DNA of 45,309 nucleotides, taken from positions 1 to 45,309 of the IMG/VR virus record IMGVR_UViG_3300013102_000015; one strand, 5' to 3'. The position numbers and the translations under genes were made by a program. The notes beneath the pieces were generated by a model that was given only the letters and a program-made list of their open reading frames with translations, searched no databases and was not told the DNA's origin. The DNA comes from a virus. Shown here in pieces: positions 6,180-13,899 of the stretch (the stretch's first letter is position 1; every line of letters begins with the position of its first letter).

Positions 6180-6509
6180 TTACCTTTCATACTCATGTTT
6201 TTTAGCGTTGTCAAATAATGCAAAGTATTTCATGCCGTCTGTATGGGCGTCTAAGAAAACCATAGTAAAATCTTTCCCCTCATATACGTGCTTTTCGTAA
6301 AAACGTTGACGATAAATACTACCCAAATAGCATTCTCCTTCCTCATTTTCCGATTCCTGAATAGATGAGGCATATTTTACTTCATCCCCGTCAAGGGCCC
6401 AAAAGTATTGAGTATTATCTGAGATGGGGCAAACTACCCAATCCTCTGTAAACCCTACATGGTCATAAATAGCCTGTAGGGCTTGCTCATAATTTTTAAT
6501 TAGATCCAT
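6180..6509 (-). CDS. Unknown acidic protein, apparently conserved type
   Basis: 109 residues, acidic. Starts with a helix (LIKNYEQALQAIYDHVGF), then aromatic-rich strands (DWVVCPISD, YFWALDG) and ends with HTDGMKYFALFDNAKK. I have the impression of a small family in Bacteroidota phages with the pattern DWVVCPI...TDG.KYF, but cannot name it. Five bases separate it from the upstream gene, so it is co-transcribed. No enzymatic motif seen. Confidence 0.6.
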   Translation of the reverse strand: MDLIKNYEQALQAIYDHVGFTEDWVVCPISDNTQYFWALDGDEVKYASSIQESENEEGECYLGSIYRQRFYEKHVYEGKDFTMVFLDAHTDGMKYFALFDNAKKHEYER

Positions 6510-6513
6510 ATTC

Positions 6514-6780
6514 TTAATTACTTAAAGTTACCTGGCCATCGTATAACTCCACCAGATCCTTAGACGTTCCGGGGTATAATCTCCCAGGGATATAAGTCTC
6601 TAATGTTGAGGTGTTAAGGATACACAGTGCCAGAAAATCAGTTTCTGTAGACATAGTAGTCTCATTAATAAAAATGATAACTCCAGTTTCTTCCCTGGTA
6701 TACCTCAGGGCGTTGGGGATGCTCCAGTCAATAACTGGTGCTGCTACTCTTGGTGTTAATTCTACGTTCATAATTTCCAA
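6514..6780 (-). CDS. Small unknown protein
   Basis: 88 residues (85 if the ATG at 6771, MNVEL, is used). Mainly beta by appearance, with VIDWSIPNALRY and PGRLYPGTSKDLVELYDG segments; no membrane part. The start overlaps the stop of the upstream gene by 13 bases, which suggests translational coupling. Function unknown. Confidence 0.55.
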   Translation of the reverse strand: MEIMNVELTPRVAAPVIDWSIPNALRYTREETGVIIFINETTMSTETDFLALCILNTSTLETYIPGRLYPGTSKDLVELYDGQVTLSN

Positions 6781-7019
6781 TATTTAGATTTATACGCATC
6801 ATAGCGCTTTTTTAATTTACTATCTTTTGCCAGATATCCTGAATCTATAATGGCCTTCAGTACTTTATTGTCTGCCATCATTTCTGCTACTTCTGCATTA
6901 CGCAGATACATTCTATACTCTGTAACCGTTATGGTAGTATCATTAACTGATACCCGGGCTTCAATGCAACCCATTTTGAAAGCTGCATTTACTTGTTTAC
7001 TAGGGGTTGCTCTACTCAT
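6768..7019 (-). CDS. Small basic unknown protein
   Basis: 83 residues from the ATG at 7019 (MSRATPSKQ). An open frame extends to 7115 but would cover most of the upstream gene, and its extra residues look like a frame shadow. Basic C-terminus (KLKKRYDAYKSKYWKL) with a helix-rich centre. The start overlaps the upstream stop by 8 bases. No motif recognised. Confidence 0.55.
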   Translation of the reverse strand: MSRATPSKQVNAAFKMGCIEARVSVNDTTITVTEYRMYLRNAEVAEMMADNKVLKAIIDSGYLAKDSKLKKRYDAYKSKYWKL

Positions 7020-7215
7020 ATTTATCGAAATATTTAAAACAAATATCCTGGGTAGCACATATGAGTAAAACCAAAGGATAAAGAATGAAGTAAACCCAAA
7101 TAGGAGTCTCTCCATCAGCCATCATTATGGGCCCTGCTATACCCAGACATAATATTATAATAGCTGATACTCCGTAAAGCATCATAAGCATACGAATTAA
7201 AACTTTCCTAACCAT
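7012..7215 (-). CDS. Small membrane protein, two predicted helices
   Basis: 67 residues. Two hydrophobic segments (about 11-30 MLYGVSAIIILCLGIAGPIM and about 40-54 WVYFILYPLVLLICA) separated by a short acidic turn, with a charged C-terminus (FKYFDKYE). A small early membrane protein in a run of overlapping genes. Possible roles such as altering the host envelope or excluding other phages are speculation. Confidence 0.55.
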   Translation of the reverse strand: MVRKVLIRMLMMLYGVSAIIILCLGIAGPIMMADGETPIWVYFILYPLVLLICATQDICFKYFDKYE

Positions 7216-7444
7216 TGTATAAAGTGTTTAATATTTTAGACTCTATCTCTATAACTGTATCAGAGGAGTATAATTTAAAGGCGTTCATCTTACCCTCTTT
7301 GTATTGTTCCACATATATCGAGGATCTTCTTCGACCTGTTAATTCTGGGATTATATTTATAATCCGATCTACTCTTACTAAATGGTGTTCGTCTTTCTCT
7401 ATCGCTGAGAATCTCACGAACATTGGTTTATTATTTTCTACCAT
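7208..7444 (-). CDS. Small unknown protein
   Basis: 78 residues, charged, with alternating strands (VRVDRIINIIPEL, SSIYVEQYKEGK) that suggest a small beta-rich domain. The FVRFSAIEKDEHHLVRVDRI opening resembles small SH3-like or LytTR-like folds, though I would not assign either. Its start overlaps the upstream gene by 14 bases and its end overlaps the downstream gene by 8, so translation is probably coupled. Function unknown. Confidence 0.55.
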   Translation of the reverse strand: MVENNKPMFVRFSAIEKDEHHLVRVDRIINIIPELTGRRRSSIYVEQYKEGKMNAFKLYSSDTVIEIESKILNTLYNG

Positions 7445-7667
7445 AACGTTTAATATATTTTTTAGTTGCGTTCTTTTGATTGATAGACCAGACTACCACT
7501 CCATCAGGAAAATGGAAAGGTTTTAACCCCTGCGCTCTGTGTTTATCTTCCTGAGACATAGGAGTCAGGTAATGGTCTTTTGCTTGCTTCAGAGGATTAT
7601 CCTTCCCAGTTAATAATCCCGCAAGCCCTAAGGCTACAGCCGTCTTAAGTTTAATATCCTTTTTCAT
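7431..7667 (-). CDS. Small basic protein with N-terminal hydrophobic stretch
   Basis: 78 residues. The first 21 (MKKDIKLKTAVALGLAGLLTG) combine lysines with a short hydrophobic run, too short and weak for a confident signal peptide or anchor. The rest is basic (KNATKKYIKRYGRK at the end). The start overlaps the upstream gene by 17 bases. Function unknown. Confidence 0.5.
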   Translation of the reverse strand: MKKDIKLKTAVALGLAGLLTGKDNPLKQAKDHYLTPMSQEDKHRAQGLKPFHFPDGVVVWSINQKNATKKYIKRYGRK

Positions 7668-8139
7668 AATCTTTAAAATTTTCAGATAAGCCTACCCATA
7701 TTTCCTGATATAGGTATTTAGTTCCGTTTATAGTTATAAACTCAGAATAAACCATAGGAGATATAAAATTGGTTAATTTGTCTATTCCTTCTCGTATAGC
7801 TTTCTCCCTCATTACAGGATACCCGCCTATTTCTGTTTTTATGCATATTTTTTGCAAATTATTTTTGTATATTACTATGGGATCTGGCATAGACTGAATA
7901 GGAGGACAAGTAGATAATTTCTCCCACTTTTTAGCATTCTCTAACGCTTTATTAAATAGCCCCCAATATTCCTCTAGTTTCAAATTCTTTTCGATAATTA
8001 ACTCCCTATAAATTTTATTAGACCCTAAAGCCCCATTTAAATCTATATTTAATTTATCTACCCTTATAGACCTATTTACGGCGATATATAACGTAAATGC
8101 CAGTAGCCCCCATGATATTAATTCAGTTAGTGATTCCAT
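7651..8139 (-). CDS. Membrane-anchored unknown protein
   Basis: 162 residues. A single N-terminal membrane segment (ELISWGLLAFTLYIAV, about 6-21) is followed by a soluble helical region of about 140 residues with a KLNIDLNGALGSNK helix and an LKLEEYWGLFNKALENAKK helix. Probably an inner-membrane protein with its body in the cytoplasm. No catalytic motif. It overlaps both neighbours by 17 bases. Confidence 0.55.
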   Translation of the reverse strand: MESLTELISWGLLAFTLYIAVNRSIRVDKLNIDLNGALGSNKIYRELIIEKNLKLEEYWGLFNKALENAKKWEKLSTCPPIQSMPDPIVIYKNNLQKICIKTEIGGYPVMREKAIREGIDKLTNFISPMVYSEFITINGTKYLYQEIWVGLSENFKDYEKGY

Positions 8140-8401
8140 TGATATTATTTATTAAAGTTGTTATTAAATTTAACCGGGGAGTAAGTAGCCCCGGACCTAT
8201 ACCATTATCTGATATTAGTCTTCTAAGTACTTCACAGTCAGAGTCTGACATTTTCCCCTGAAGATACATATCAGTAATTGCTAATTCTAGATCTCTCCTG
8301 CACCCATTGACATGTATAAAGTGACCTAATCTCCATAATAATTTAGAATGCTTATTAGATCCTGTAAGCTGCCACATGCTGCCAAAATCTATACTAATCA
8401 T
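8123..8401 (-). CDS. Small unknown protein
   Basis: 92 residues, helical, no membrane segment. The first third (MWQLTGSNKHSKLLWRLGHF) and the second helix (DLELAITDMYLQGKMSDSD) look like a compact helical domain. The start ATG overlaps the upstream stop by 8 bases. No family recognised. Confidence 0.5.
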   Translation of the reverse strand: MISIDFGSMWQLTGSNKHSKLLWRLGHFIHVNGCRRDLELAITDMYLQGKMSDSDCEVLRRLISDNGIGPGLLTPRLNLITTLINNINGITN

Positions 8402-8750
8402 CAGATAATTCTTTTATCCATTTTCTAAGAATTTCCATACGGGTCCTATCTTTGTCTACTTTATTGAACTGATCAAATATTCGATTTATATCTCTTCCTA
8501 GTTCTGGAAATGCATGCTGAGTATTATACCATCCCCAATACTTACCATCAGGGCCGTATGATAAATAATTGTAAAGATCCCACATAATACAAGGAAGTAC
8601 CAAGCATAACCCATCCGCGTAATCCCCCTCAGTTCCATCCTCTACGTCCCATTTTCTTTGCTCAAAATATTCAAGTGCTTCGATATAAGTTTGCAATCTG
8701 ATATCAGCTGGAATAACTTCATTTAAATTTTTAATGTGTGTATTTTTCAT
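8394..8750 (-). CDS. Small unknown protein of the early region
   Basis: 118 residues, helical. A GDYADGLCLVLPCIMWDLYN stretch at about 42-61 carries two cysteines and resembles the GLC motif of small phage proteins I have seen in Bacteroidota phages, without a known function. The C-terminal third is charged and helical (RTRMEILRKWIKELSDD). Twelve bases separate it from the helicase gene upstream, so it is probably in the same operon. Confidence 0.55.
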   Translation of the reverse strand: MKNTHIKNLNEVIPADIRLQTYIEALEYFEQRKWDVEDGTEGDYADGLCLVLPCIMWDLYNYLSYGPDGKYWGWYNTQHAFPELGRDINRIFDQFNKVDKDRTRMEILRKWIKELSDD

Positions 8751-8762
8751 AAGATAATAATT

Positions 8763-10238
8763 TTAATATTGGTAATCAGTAATAAACCCTAAGTAATGTT
8801 TTGCCCTTGTATAAGCTACGTAAACTAAATTACGTTCCTGTTCTGCCATCCATTCTATCTGCATACTTTTAGCATGCATCATCTTTTCAGGGCAGAGGAT
8901 AAATACCCTATCACACTCTAACCCTTTGGATTTATGTATGGTAGATAAGCAAATACCCTGATTTTTATCACTAAATATAGTGAGAATTCTACTTACTACA
9001 GCTGAGGATTTAGTGATACCTTCTGCTATAATTCTGATAGCATCGACTTTATCCACGTATGCCTGATAGTCTGAGGATTCCCGCGCCTCCTGTAAGCTGC
9101 ATCCGGTAGATTTAGAATACTTAAGTGCGATCTTTGCCAGCTCCTTTTCCAAAACCTGCATAACATCCTCCATATATTCCCGGTTTGTGTTCTGTATCAT
9201 TCTAACCAGATTGGCGCCTATATCTCCTCCTTTAATGTAAGCCTTAACTCCTTGCTTAATATAATTTATACATACATTTACTAGAGGAGAAACTAATCGG
9301 CAAAGGATCATATCGCCATCCTGTACACTCGATAATTTAGCCTCTCTATCTACTATGCCCGAATGTGCCCCTTCTCTGGCTTCGATATGAGGAACAATAG
9401 TCTTAGCCAGGCGAATGATGTCCCCATCACATCGATAACACACGGATAGAGGAAGAGTTACCGTATCCGGTAGATTCTGTAAAATTCTGAACGATTCAAT
9501 ATCAGCTCCTGCAAATCCGTAAATCGCTTGCTGAGGATCTCCTACTGCTATGAATCTTCCCCCAGGTTTAAGACATTTTAGAAATAGCTCCCTTTGACAG
9601 GTATTAAGGTCCTGGCACTCATCAATGAAAACCCAATCATATTGTGTTACCCGCATCTTTTTTATGATAGGGAAGAATATCATATCTGTAAAATCTATCT
9701 CATCCTCATTTTGTAACCCCCATTTAATAGCCCTGAACGCATATTTAATTTCATTGCTTAGTAAATGTATATCGTGCTTAGTTGCAAGTTCTTTGGCTCG
9801 TTCCTTATCGTTACATAGGTTAAGACGGCAAAGGTCAATAAGCTGAAAGATATTAGATTTAAACTCTTTACGTTCAGCAGGTTCTAAATCCGTATCCGGA
9901 GTAAGGAATCCCTGAGCATCTATACTATGGATAAACTTCTTATACTTATCGGTATTAGTTTCCACATCCCATAGAGAACGATTAACCGCAGAAGCGCCCA
10001 TACCATGAAGGGTATAAATCTGGACATTTGGCATGTTACCTACTTTGATCTTAAGTTCCTCTACTATAGATTTATTGAATGCCAGAAATAAAACTGTCTG
10101 ATGAGGTGGAATCCTCTTTAAAGATTCTACCAAAGTAGTAGACTTTCCAGATCCCGCTACTGCATCAATAACAGCGTTACCCGTGCCCGACTCTATGAAG
10201 CTGTAAACAGCTGCCTGATATTTTGATGGTGTGTACAT
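8763..10238 (-). CDS. UvrD/PcrA-type superfamily 1 DNA helicase
   Basis: 491 residues, shorter than cellular UvrD (about 720). Walker A AVAGSGKSTT near 26-35; motif II FIDECQDLN near 204-212; motif III GDPQQAIYGFAGAD near 230-243; motif V-like HKSKGLECDRVFIL near 430-443; motif VI VAYTRAK near 474-480. All ATPase motifs are intact, so it should be an active ATP-dependent 3'-5' unwinding enzyme acting in replication or recombination. Compared with UvrD, the shortened inserts suggest a reduced 2B region. It lies three bases downstream of the small gene 10242-10484 and is probably expressed from that gene's promoter. Confidence 0.9.
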   Translation of the reverse strand: MYTPSKYQAAVYSFIESGTGNAVIDAVAGSGKSTTLVESLKRIPPHQTVLFLAFNKSIVEELKIKVGNMPNVQIYTLHGMGASAVNRSLWDVETNTDKYKKFIHSIDAQGFLTPDTDLEPAERKEFKSNIFQLIDLCRLNLCNDKERAKELATKHDIHLLSNEIKYAFRAIKWGLQNEDEIDFTDMIFFPIIKKMRVTQYDWVFIDECQDLNTCQRELFLKCLKPGGRFIAVGDPQQAIYGFAGADIESFRILQNLPDTVTLPLSVCYRCDGDIIRLAKTIVPHIEAREGAHSGIVDREAKLSSVQDGDMILCRLVSPLVNVCINYIKQGVKAYIKGGDIGANLVRMIQNTNREYMEDVMQVLEKELAKIALKYSKSTGCSLQEARESSDYQAYVDKVDAIRIIAEGITKSSAVVSRILTIFSDKNQGICLSTIHKSKGLECDRVFILCPEKMMHAKSMQIEWMAEQERNLVYVAYTRAKHYLGFITDYQY

Positions 10239-10241
10239 GAT

Positions 10242-10484
10242 TTATTTATTAAACCAAATTACATGAGTAAATTCAGGTCGGTGTTCAGCTGTCCAAAACT
10301 CATCGGGATCTACGGGAATACTAGATTTTTTAGATTCTGTAGCATAATACCCCCTACCATCTGAATCTATTATAGTTCCATCCTCACACATTTCTGAGAA
10401 ATCCTCAATTAAATACAGATCTCCGTATTTTGGTAAATCTGTTAATGTATAATCTTTTTCTGATTTTTCATTAAAAAGTTTCAT
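10242..10484 (-). CDS. Small acidic unknown protein heading the helicase operon
   Basis: 80 residues, strongly acidic, with DLYLIEDFSEMCEDGTIIDS near 22-41 and a late WTAEHRPEFTHVIWF segment. It starts 22 nt after a strong TATCTTTG promoter box and is followed after 3 bases by the UvrD-type helicase, so it is first in that operon. The abundance of acidic and aromatic residues could suggest a DNA mimic or inhibitor, but that is only a guess. Confidence 0.6.
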   Translation of the reverse strand: MKLFNEKSEKDYTLTDLPKYGDLYLIEDFSEMCEDGTIIDSDGRGYYATESKKSSIPVDPDEFWTAEHRPEFTHVIWFNK

Positions 10485-10506
10485 AATACTTTGTTTTTAA
10501 TTACAT

Positions 10507-10536
10507 GTCAAAGATACAACTTAATTTCAAACTACA
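10507..10536 (-). promoter_or_regulatory. Promoter module of the helicase operon
   Basis: TTTG (10536-10533), 18-nt spacer, TATCTTTG (10514-10507), leader ACATGTAATTAAAA. The 21 bases around the -7 box and leader are identical to the plus-strand promoter at 45122. An A/T tract extends upstream to about 10570, just after the terminator at 10583. Confidence 0.85.
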
Positions 10537-10582
10537 AAATATTTTTTATAAAAATTTAAAATTATTTTTTTAATAAAAGAAA

Positions 10583-10604
10583 AAGCCCGGAAAATTCCGA
10601 GCTT
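10583..10604 (-). terminator. Terminator after the SNF2 helicase gene
   Basis: AAGCCCGGAA (10583-10592) pairs with TTCCGAGCTT (10595-10604), with one mismatch and a 2-nt spacer that opens into a small loop. Leftward it is followed by TTTTTCTTTT. It separates the replication operon from the helicase operon promoter. Confidence 0.75.
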
Positions 10605-10639
10605 AAAAACGTAATTAAAACCAATAGCACACAGCTATT

Positions 10640-12010
10640 TTAAAAAAATTTTTTAAGATACTTAGACACCAGGGCTTTCACAGATTCCATTAAACCGTTT
10701 TGACCTTTTTCTTTTCGATCTAAATTCTTTACCACAGAATAGTCCTCTGTATCTTTGCAAAGGATACGATTAATAATAACTATCTGATCCTGCCCCTGCC
10801 TGTGTAGCCTGGCGTTAAACTGTTGGTATAACTCTAAGCTATCATTAAGGCCAAACCAGGCGATAACATTACTCCCCTTCTGTAGATTAAGCCCATGCCC
10901 TCCAGAGGCCGGATGCATAACTAGCATGGGAATTTTTCCGGCATTCCAATCTTTAATATGTTGATCAGTCTTAAGGTGTACCGCGTTTTTAAATTTCTTC
11001 AGGATCCTATCCCGGTCATGTTCAAAACAGTAAGCAACTAATATAGGTTTACCATTAGCCTCCTCTACAATATCCTCTAGTGCGTCTAGCTTCAGATTAT
11101 GGATATGATGTACTTGCTTATCAGAATCATATACCGCACCATTAGAGAATTGTAATAACTTACTTCGTAAAGCTGCCGCATTAACGGCCGTAATCTCATC
11201 CAATCCGGAGAATATCTCCAGTACTGCCTCCTCTTCAAACTCATGGTATTTTTTCCTAATATCGGGAGGAAGATCTATTACAATATCATTTATGATGGGC
11301 TCCTCCATATCCAGATAGTCCTCTTTCTTCATAGATATTACAATATCTTGAATTAGTTCCGGTATGCGTTTCTCCCCATATTCTGTGACATCATATCCCC
11401 ATCCGTTATATCTTTTTTCAAAATATAACCCTCGGAACTTGGTTACCGTTTTATGAAGTCTTTCTCCCTCATCAAGTAAATATATCTGGCTCCACAGATC
11501 TATAAGTCCGTTAGGGGCGGGAGTTCCTGTAAGCCCTACTACTCTATCCACTGATGGAATAGCCTTACGAAGAGCTTTAAATCTCCTAGAGGATGGGTTT
11601 TTAAAAGATGATAGCTCATCAATAACTATCATATCGAACGGAAGATTATGACCCCCATACAATGCGCACAGCCACGGGATATTATCCCGGCCTATCGTAT
11701 AAATATGAGCTTTATTATTAAGTGCTTTTAATCTTTGCTTTTCGGTCCCTATTACCTTTGAAATAGTAAGACTGCTAAGATGAGCCCATTTACTGATTTC
11801 CGCATCCCATACACTTTCTGCTACTCGCTTAGGGGCTATGATAAGTACCTTCATTACCTCCAACTCTTGAAACATTAGATATTTTATAGCGGTGAGAGTA
11901 GAAACTGTTTTACCTAATCCCATATCCAGGAACAAAGCCGATCGGGAATGATCTATAATATGGTCAACGGCTTTATCTTGATAGCCGTGCATCTGAGATC
12001 TGTGCATCAT
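10640..12010 (-). CDS. SNF2-family DNA helicase/translocase
   Basis: 456 residues, the compact form found in many phages. Walker A is DMGLGKTVST near 26-35; the DExx motif appears as VIDELSSFKN near 129-138; the Q-rich motif VI is QQFNARLHRQGQDQ near 395-408. GLTGTPAPNG (motif III region) is also visible. All ATPase elements are present. The combination of SNF2 helicase with VRR-NUC nuclease, VapE-type primase and PolA is a recurrent phage replication set. It overlaps the methylase gene by 4 bases. Likely role: remodelling or branch migration during replication or recombination. Confidence 0.9.
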   Translation of the reverse strand: MMHRSQMHGYQDKAVDHIIDHSRSALFLDMGLGKTVSTLTAIKYLMFQELEVMKVLIIAPKRVAESVWDAEISKWAHLSSLTISKVIGTEKQRLKALNNKAHIYTIGRDNIPWLCALYGGHNLPFDMIVIDELSSFKNPSSRRFKALRKAIPSVDRVVGLTGTPAPNGLIDLWSQIYLLDEGERLHKTVTKFRGLYFEKRYNGWGYDVTEYGEKRIPELIQDIVISMKKEDYLDMEEPIINDIVIDLPPDIRKKYHEFEEEAVLEIFSGLDEITAVNAAALRSKLLQFSNGAVYDSDKQVHHIHNLKLDALEDIVEEANGKPILVAYCFEHDRDRILKKFKNAVHLKTDQHIKDWNAGKIPMLVMHPASGGHGLNLQKGSNVIAWFGLNDSLELYQQFNARLHRQGQDQIVIINRILCKDTEDYSVVKNLDRKEKGQNGLMESVKALVSKYLKKFF

Positions 12011-12702
12011 AATAAAGGCTCAAATTTAAATAATTTTTCAGTTCTATTATATCGTTTTGATTTATCCAAAATAGTATTGTGTAATATTTCTGTTACACAG
12101 ATAAAATCAAATGGACCATTGTATTCAGATATAAATACCTCATGTCCTTCATTCGACTTATCTCTGCACCATTGCCAAAAATGATCATGGTCTATAGAGT
12201 CTTTATATCCAGTAGTAGACCGATAAGGCGGATCACAATAAATAATAGAGTTAGGAGGTATTTCTAATTTATCATAAGAAGAATTTTCAAGAATTACTCC
12301 TTTCATTAGCTGTAATTGTTTTAATAAAACTCTTTTACCCCGTAAAGCGTAATTATCTCCCTTTTTATTTTTAGAAAATCCTGCAAACCATTTAGCCCCA
12401 AAGCTTACCATAAACCCTATAAATGCAACCATAGCAGGGTCCTCTAAATCCTGACTTTTTTTATAATAATGATATTCTTCCTCTGTAACTGTATCGGGCG
12501 GTATCCATCCTTTTTGTAAAGCCTTCCACATTTCTATTAGGTAATAATTTATATCATTTCCTATTCTTAACCCTTCTACTTTATCAATCATATTTCCACC
12601 TCCCATAAAAGGCTCTACATAATACTGGCCAGGTTTTCTGTTTTTTAAAATTATAGGAAGTAGATGTTTAGCTATTTTATTTTTAGATCCTAAATATTGC
12701 AT
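12007..12702 (-). CDS. dam: DNA adenine methylase, D12 class
   Basis: 231 residues. N-terminal QYLGSKNKI and EPFMGGGNMID (about 30-40) are the S-adenosylmethionine-binding motif of D12/Dam-type N6-adenine methylases, followed by the acid-containing GNDINYYL; the catalytic motif is YCDPPY near 156-161. All key motifs are intact. Methylating phage DNA could protect it from host restriction or mark it for replication or packaging. No partner restriction nuclease is adjacent, so it is probably an orphan; the VRR-NUC upstream is a replication-type nuclease. The target sequence cannot be inferred. Confidence 0.9.
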   Translation of the reverse strand: MQYLGSKNKIAKHLLPIILKNRKPGQYYVEPFMGGGNMIDKVEGLRIGNDINYYLIEMWKALQKGWIPPDTVTEEEYHYYKKSQDLEDPAMVAFIGFMVSFGAKWFAGFSKNKKGDNYALRGKRVLLKQLQLMKGVILENSSYDKLEIPPNSIIYCDPPYRSTTGYKDSIDHDHFWQWCRDKSNEGHEVFISEYNGPFDFICVTEILHNTILDKSKRYNRTEKLFKFEPLL

Positions 12703-13067
12703 AATTTTTCTTTGGTTAATAATTCTGATCTTAGCATAGTAGATAAATCCTCTGAATTATCTACTACATATACTCTGAAACCTAAAGCCATTAGTTCTTT
12801 ATGAACTATATCCTGAAACTGCGTAGGCTTTTTTCCTGTAGATTTTAACTCACAATAAAACATGTGTCCGCCCGGTAAAAGAATCATTCTATCTGGAAGG
12901 CCCCTATCGAATTGAGATGATAGTTTAATACATTTACCCCCGGCATCTTTTATCCACTTTACCAGCTTACGCTCTAAAACTTTCTCAGACTCTAATATCT
13001 TAGAGGGTTCTTTTGTCTCATGTCTAGATTGAAGTGCCGTTTTTTCTAATTTACTTAGACTTTTCAT
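12690..13067 (-). CDS. VRR-NUC domain nuclease
   Basis: 125 residues. PD-(D/E)xK nuclease fold: an acidic residue in the early helix (ERKLVKWIKDAGGKCIKL near 31-48), then RGLPDRMIL near 56-64 and YCELKSTGKKPTQFQ near 72-86, which give the D...ExK...Q pattern of VRR-NUC proteins. Such small phage nucleases probably resolve branched DNA and usually stand next to an SNF2 helicase, as here. The start lies 17 bases inside the upstream small gene and its end overlaps the methylase gene by 13. Confidence 0.88.
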   Translation of the reverse strand: MKSLSKLEKTALQSRHETKEPSKILESEKVLERKLVKWIKDAGGKCIKLSSQFDRGLPDRMILLPGGHMFYCELKSTGKKPTQFQDIVHKELMALGFRVYVVDNSEDLSTMLRSELLTKEKLCNI

Positions 13068-13203
13068 TCTCTTTATATTCTTTTATAAACTTATTAAGTG
13101 TTTCTATTTCCAATTCTGACAAAATATCGTGTCCTAATCTCTTACCATTAATATAGAATATCCCTTGAATATTCACAATAGTAACTACTTTATTATTCTC
13201 CAT
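13051..13203 (-). CDS. Small unknown protein (50 aa)
   Basis: Starts ATG at 13203 (MENNKVVTIVNIQGIF), stops TAA at 13051. A beta-hairpin-like first half (VVTIVNIQGIFYINGKRLG) and a helical second half (ELEIETLNKFIKEYKENEK) suggest a compact domain. It fills the gap between the nuclease and the nucleotidyltransferase-like gene and overlaps the nuclease start by 17 bases. The tight packing supports it being real. Function unknown. Confidence 0.6.
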   Translation of the reverse strand: MENNKVVTIVNIQGIFYINGKRLGHDILSELEIETLNKFIKEYKENEKSK

Positions 13204-13205
13204 AT

Positions 13206-13658
13206 TTATATAAGATTTGAAAATATTAATTTCTTATAGATGGCCATTAAATCATCTGTATGCTTATCGTCATGTTTAGAAAATAACACTTTTCCGGCTA
13301 TTGCAAAACACGGGTTTTGTATATTCATTTCTAAACCTTCTATATCCATTGTTAAAGATTGTAGTAAATACTTAGGAACTTTGAATATACAAACTTTTAC
13401 ACCATGAATCAAAAGAGGAATTCTTTCCAATATATCTCCATTAAAATCTGTAGTAAACTTATAATTTCTATGATATTCATCTACTTTTCTGTATTTAGAA
13501 ATTTCAAAAGGTTTATCTTTATCTATGAATATGTCCAAGTCTCCTATTTCTCTATCCATTAGCCCCATGGCATTAAGACACATAGATCCTCCTATGGTTA
13601 TACTAGGATCTATTTTCTGTAACACCTGTATGGCTTTTTTCATGTCATTAGTTATCAT
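13206..13658 (-). CDS. Nucleotidyltransferase-like protein
   Basis: 150 residues. ITIGGSMCLNAMGL (21-33) followed by GDLDIFID (39-46) matches the GGS...DxD core of the MNT/AbiEii-type nucleotidyltransferase fold. The third acid, normally on a later strand as hDh, is not obvious: the matching strand reads VKVCIF. A C-terminal helix FSKHDDKHTDDLMAIY fits the KHxxDL element often seen after the fold in AbiEii-type proteins. It may be a degenerate or inactive member. It lies between the PAPS-reductase-like and VRR-NUC genes, so it may take part in nucleic acid or nucleotide modification. A second, more complete relative lies in the tail cluster (39753). Confidence 0.6.
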   Translation of the reverse strand: MITNDMKKAIQVLQKIDPSITIGGSMCLNAMGLMDREIGDLDIFIDKDKPFEISKYRKVDEYHRNYKFTTDFNGDILERIPLLIHGVKVCIFKVPKYLLQSLTMDIEGLEMNIQNPCFAIAGKVLFSKHDDKHTDDLMAIYKKLIFSNLI

Positions 13659-13893
13659 CAGGCTCAGTAATTTCAGTTAAACCATGTACTTGTGTAAAGG
13701 ATACCATAAGCTCATCGAATTCAGAGGCAGCGTCTATATTGGGTAAAGATACTAATCTTTTATCTCCATAATATCTGGGAGGGATTATAATATCTTCCCC
13801 CTTTACTTCTTTAATGAGGTCTATGACTTCTCCATTAGATAGATGTTTTAAATATTCTATCGTGGCTTTTCTAAGTGCTTTGTTTAGTTTCAT
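13648..13893 (-). CDS. Small unknown protein
   Basis: 81 residues. A helical N-terminus (KLNKALRKATIEYLKHL) with a basic face, a middle with PPRYYGDKRL and an acidic end (TEITEPDDN). No catalytic motif. It lies between the PAPS-reductase-like and nucleotidyltransferase-like genes, with an 11-base overlap with the latter. A partner role to either is possible but unproven. Confidence 0.55.
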   Translation of the reverse strand: MKLNKALRKATIEYLKHLSNGEVIDLIKEVKGEDIIIPPRYYGDKRLVSLPNIDAASEFDELMVSFTQVHGLTEITEPDDN

Positions 13894-13899
13894 ATTATT

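Noticed and set aside
12007-13067. Methylase plus VRR-NUC as a restriction-modification pair
   Set aside because: VRR-NUC next to SNF2 is a standard phage replication pairing, and the nuclease is far too small and of the wrong type for a typical restriction enzyme.
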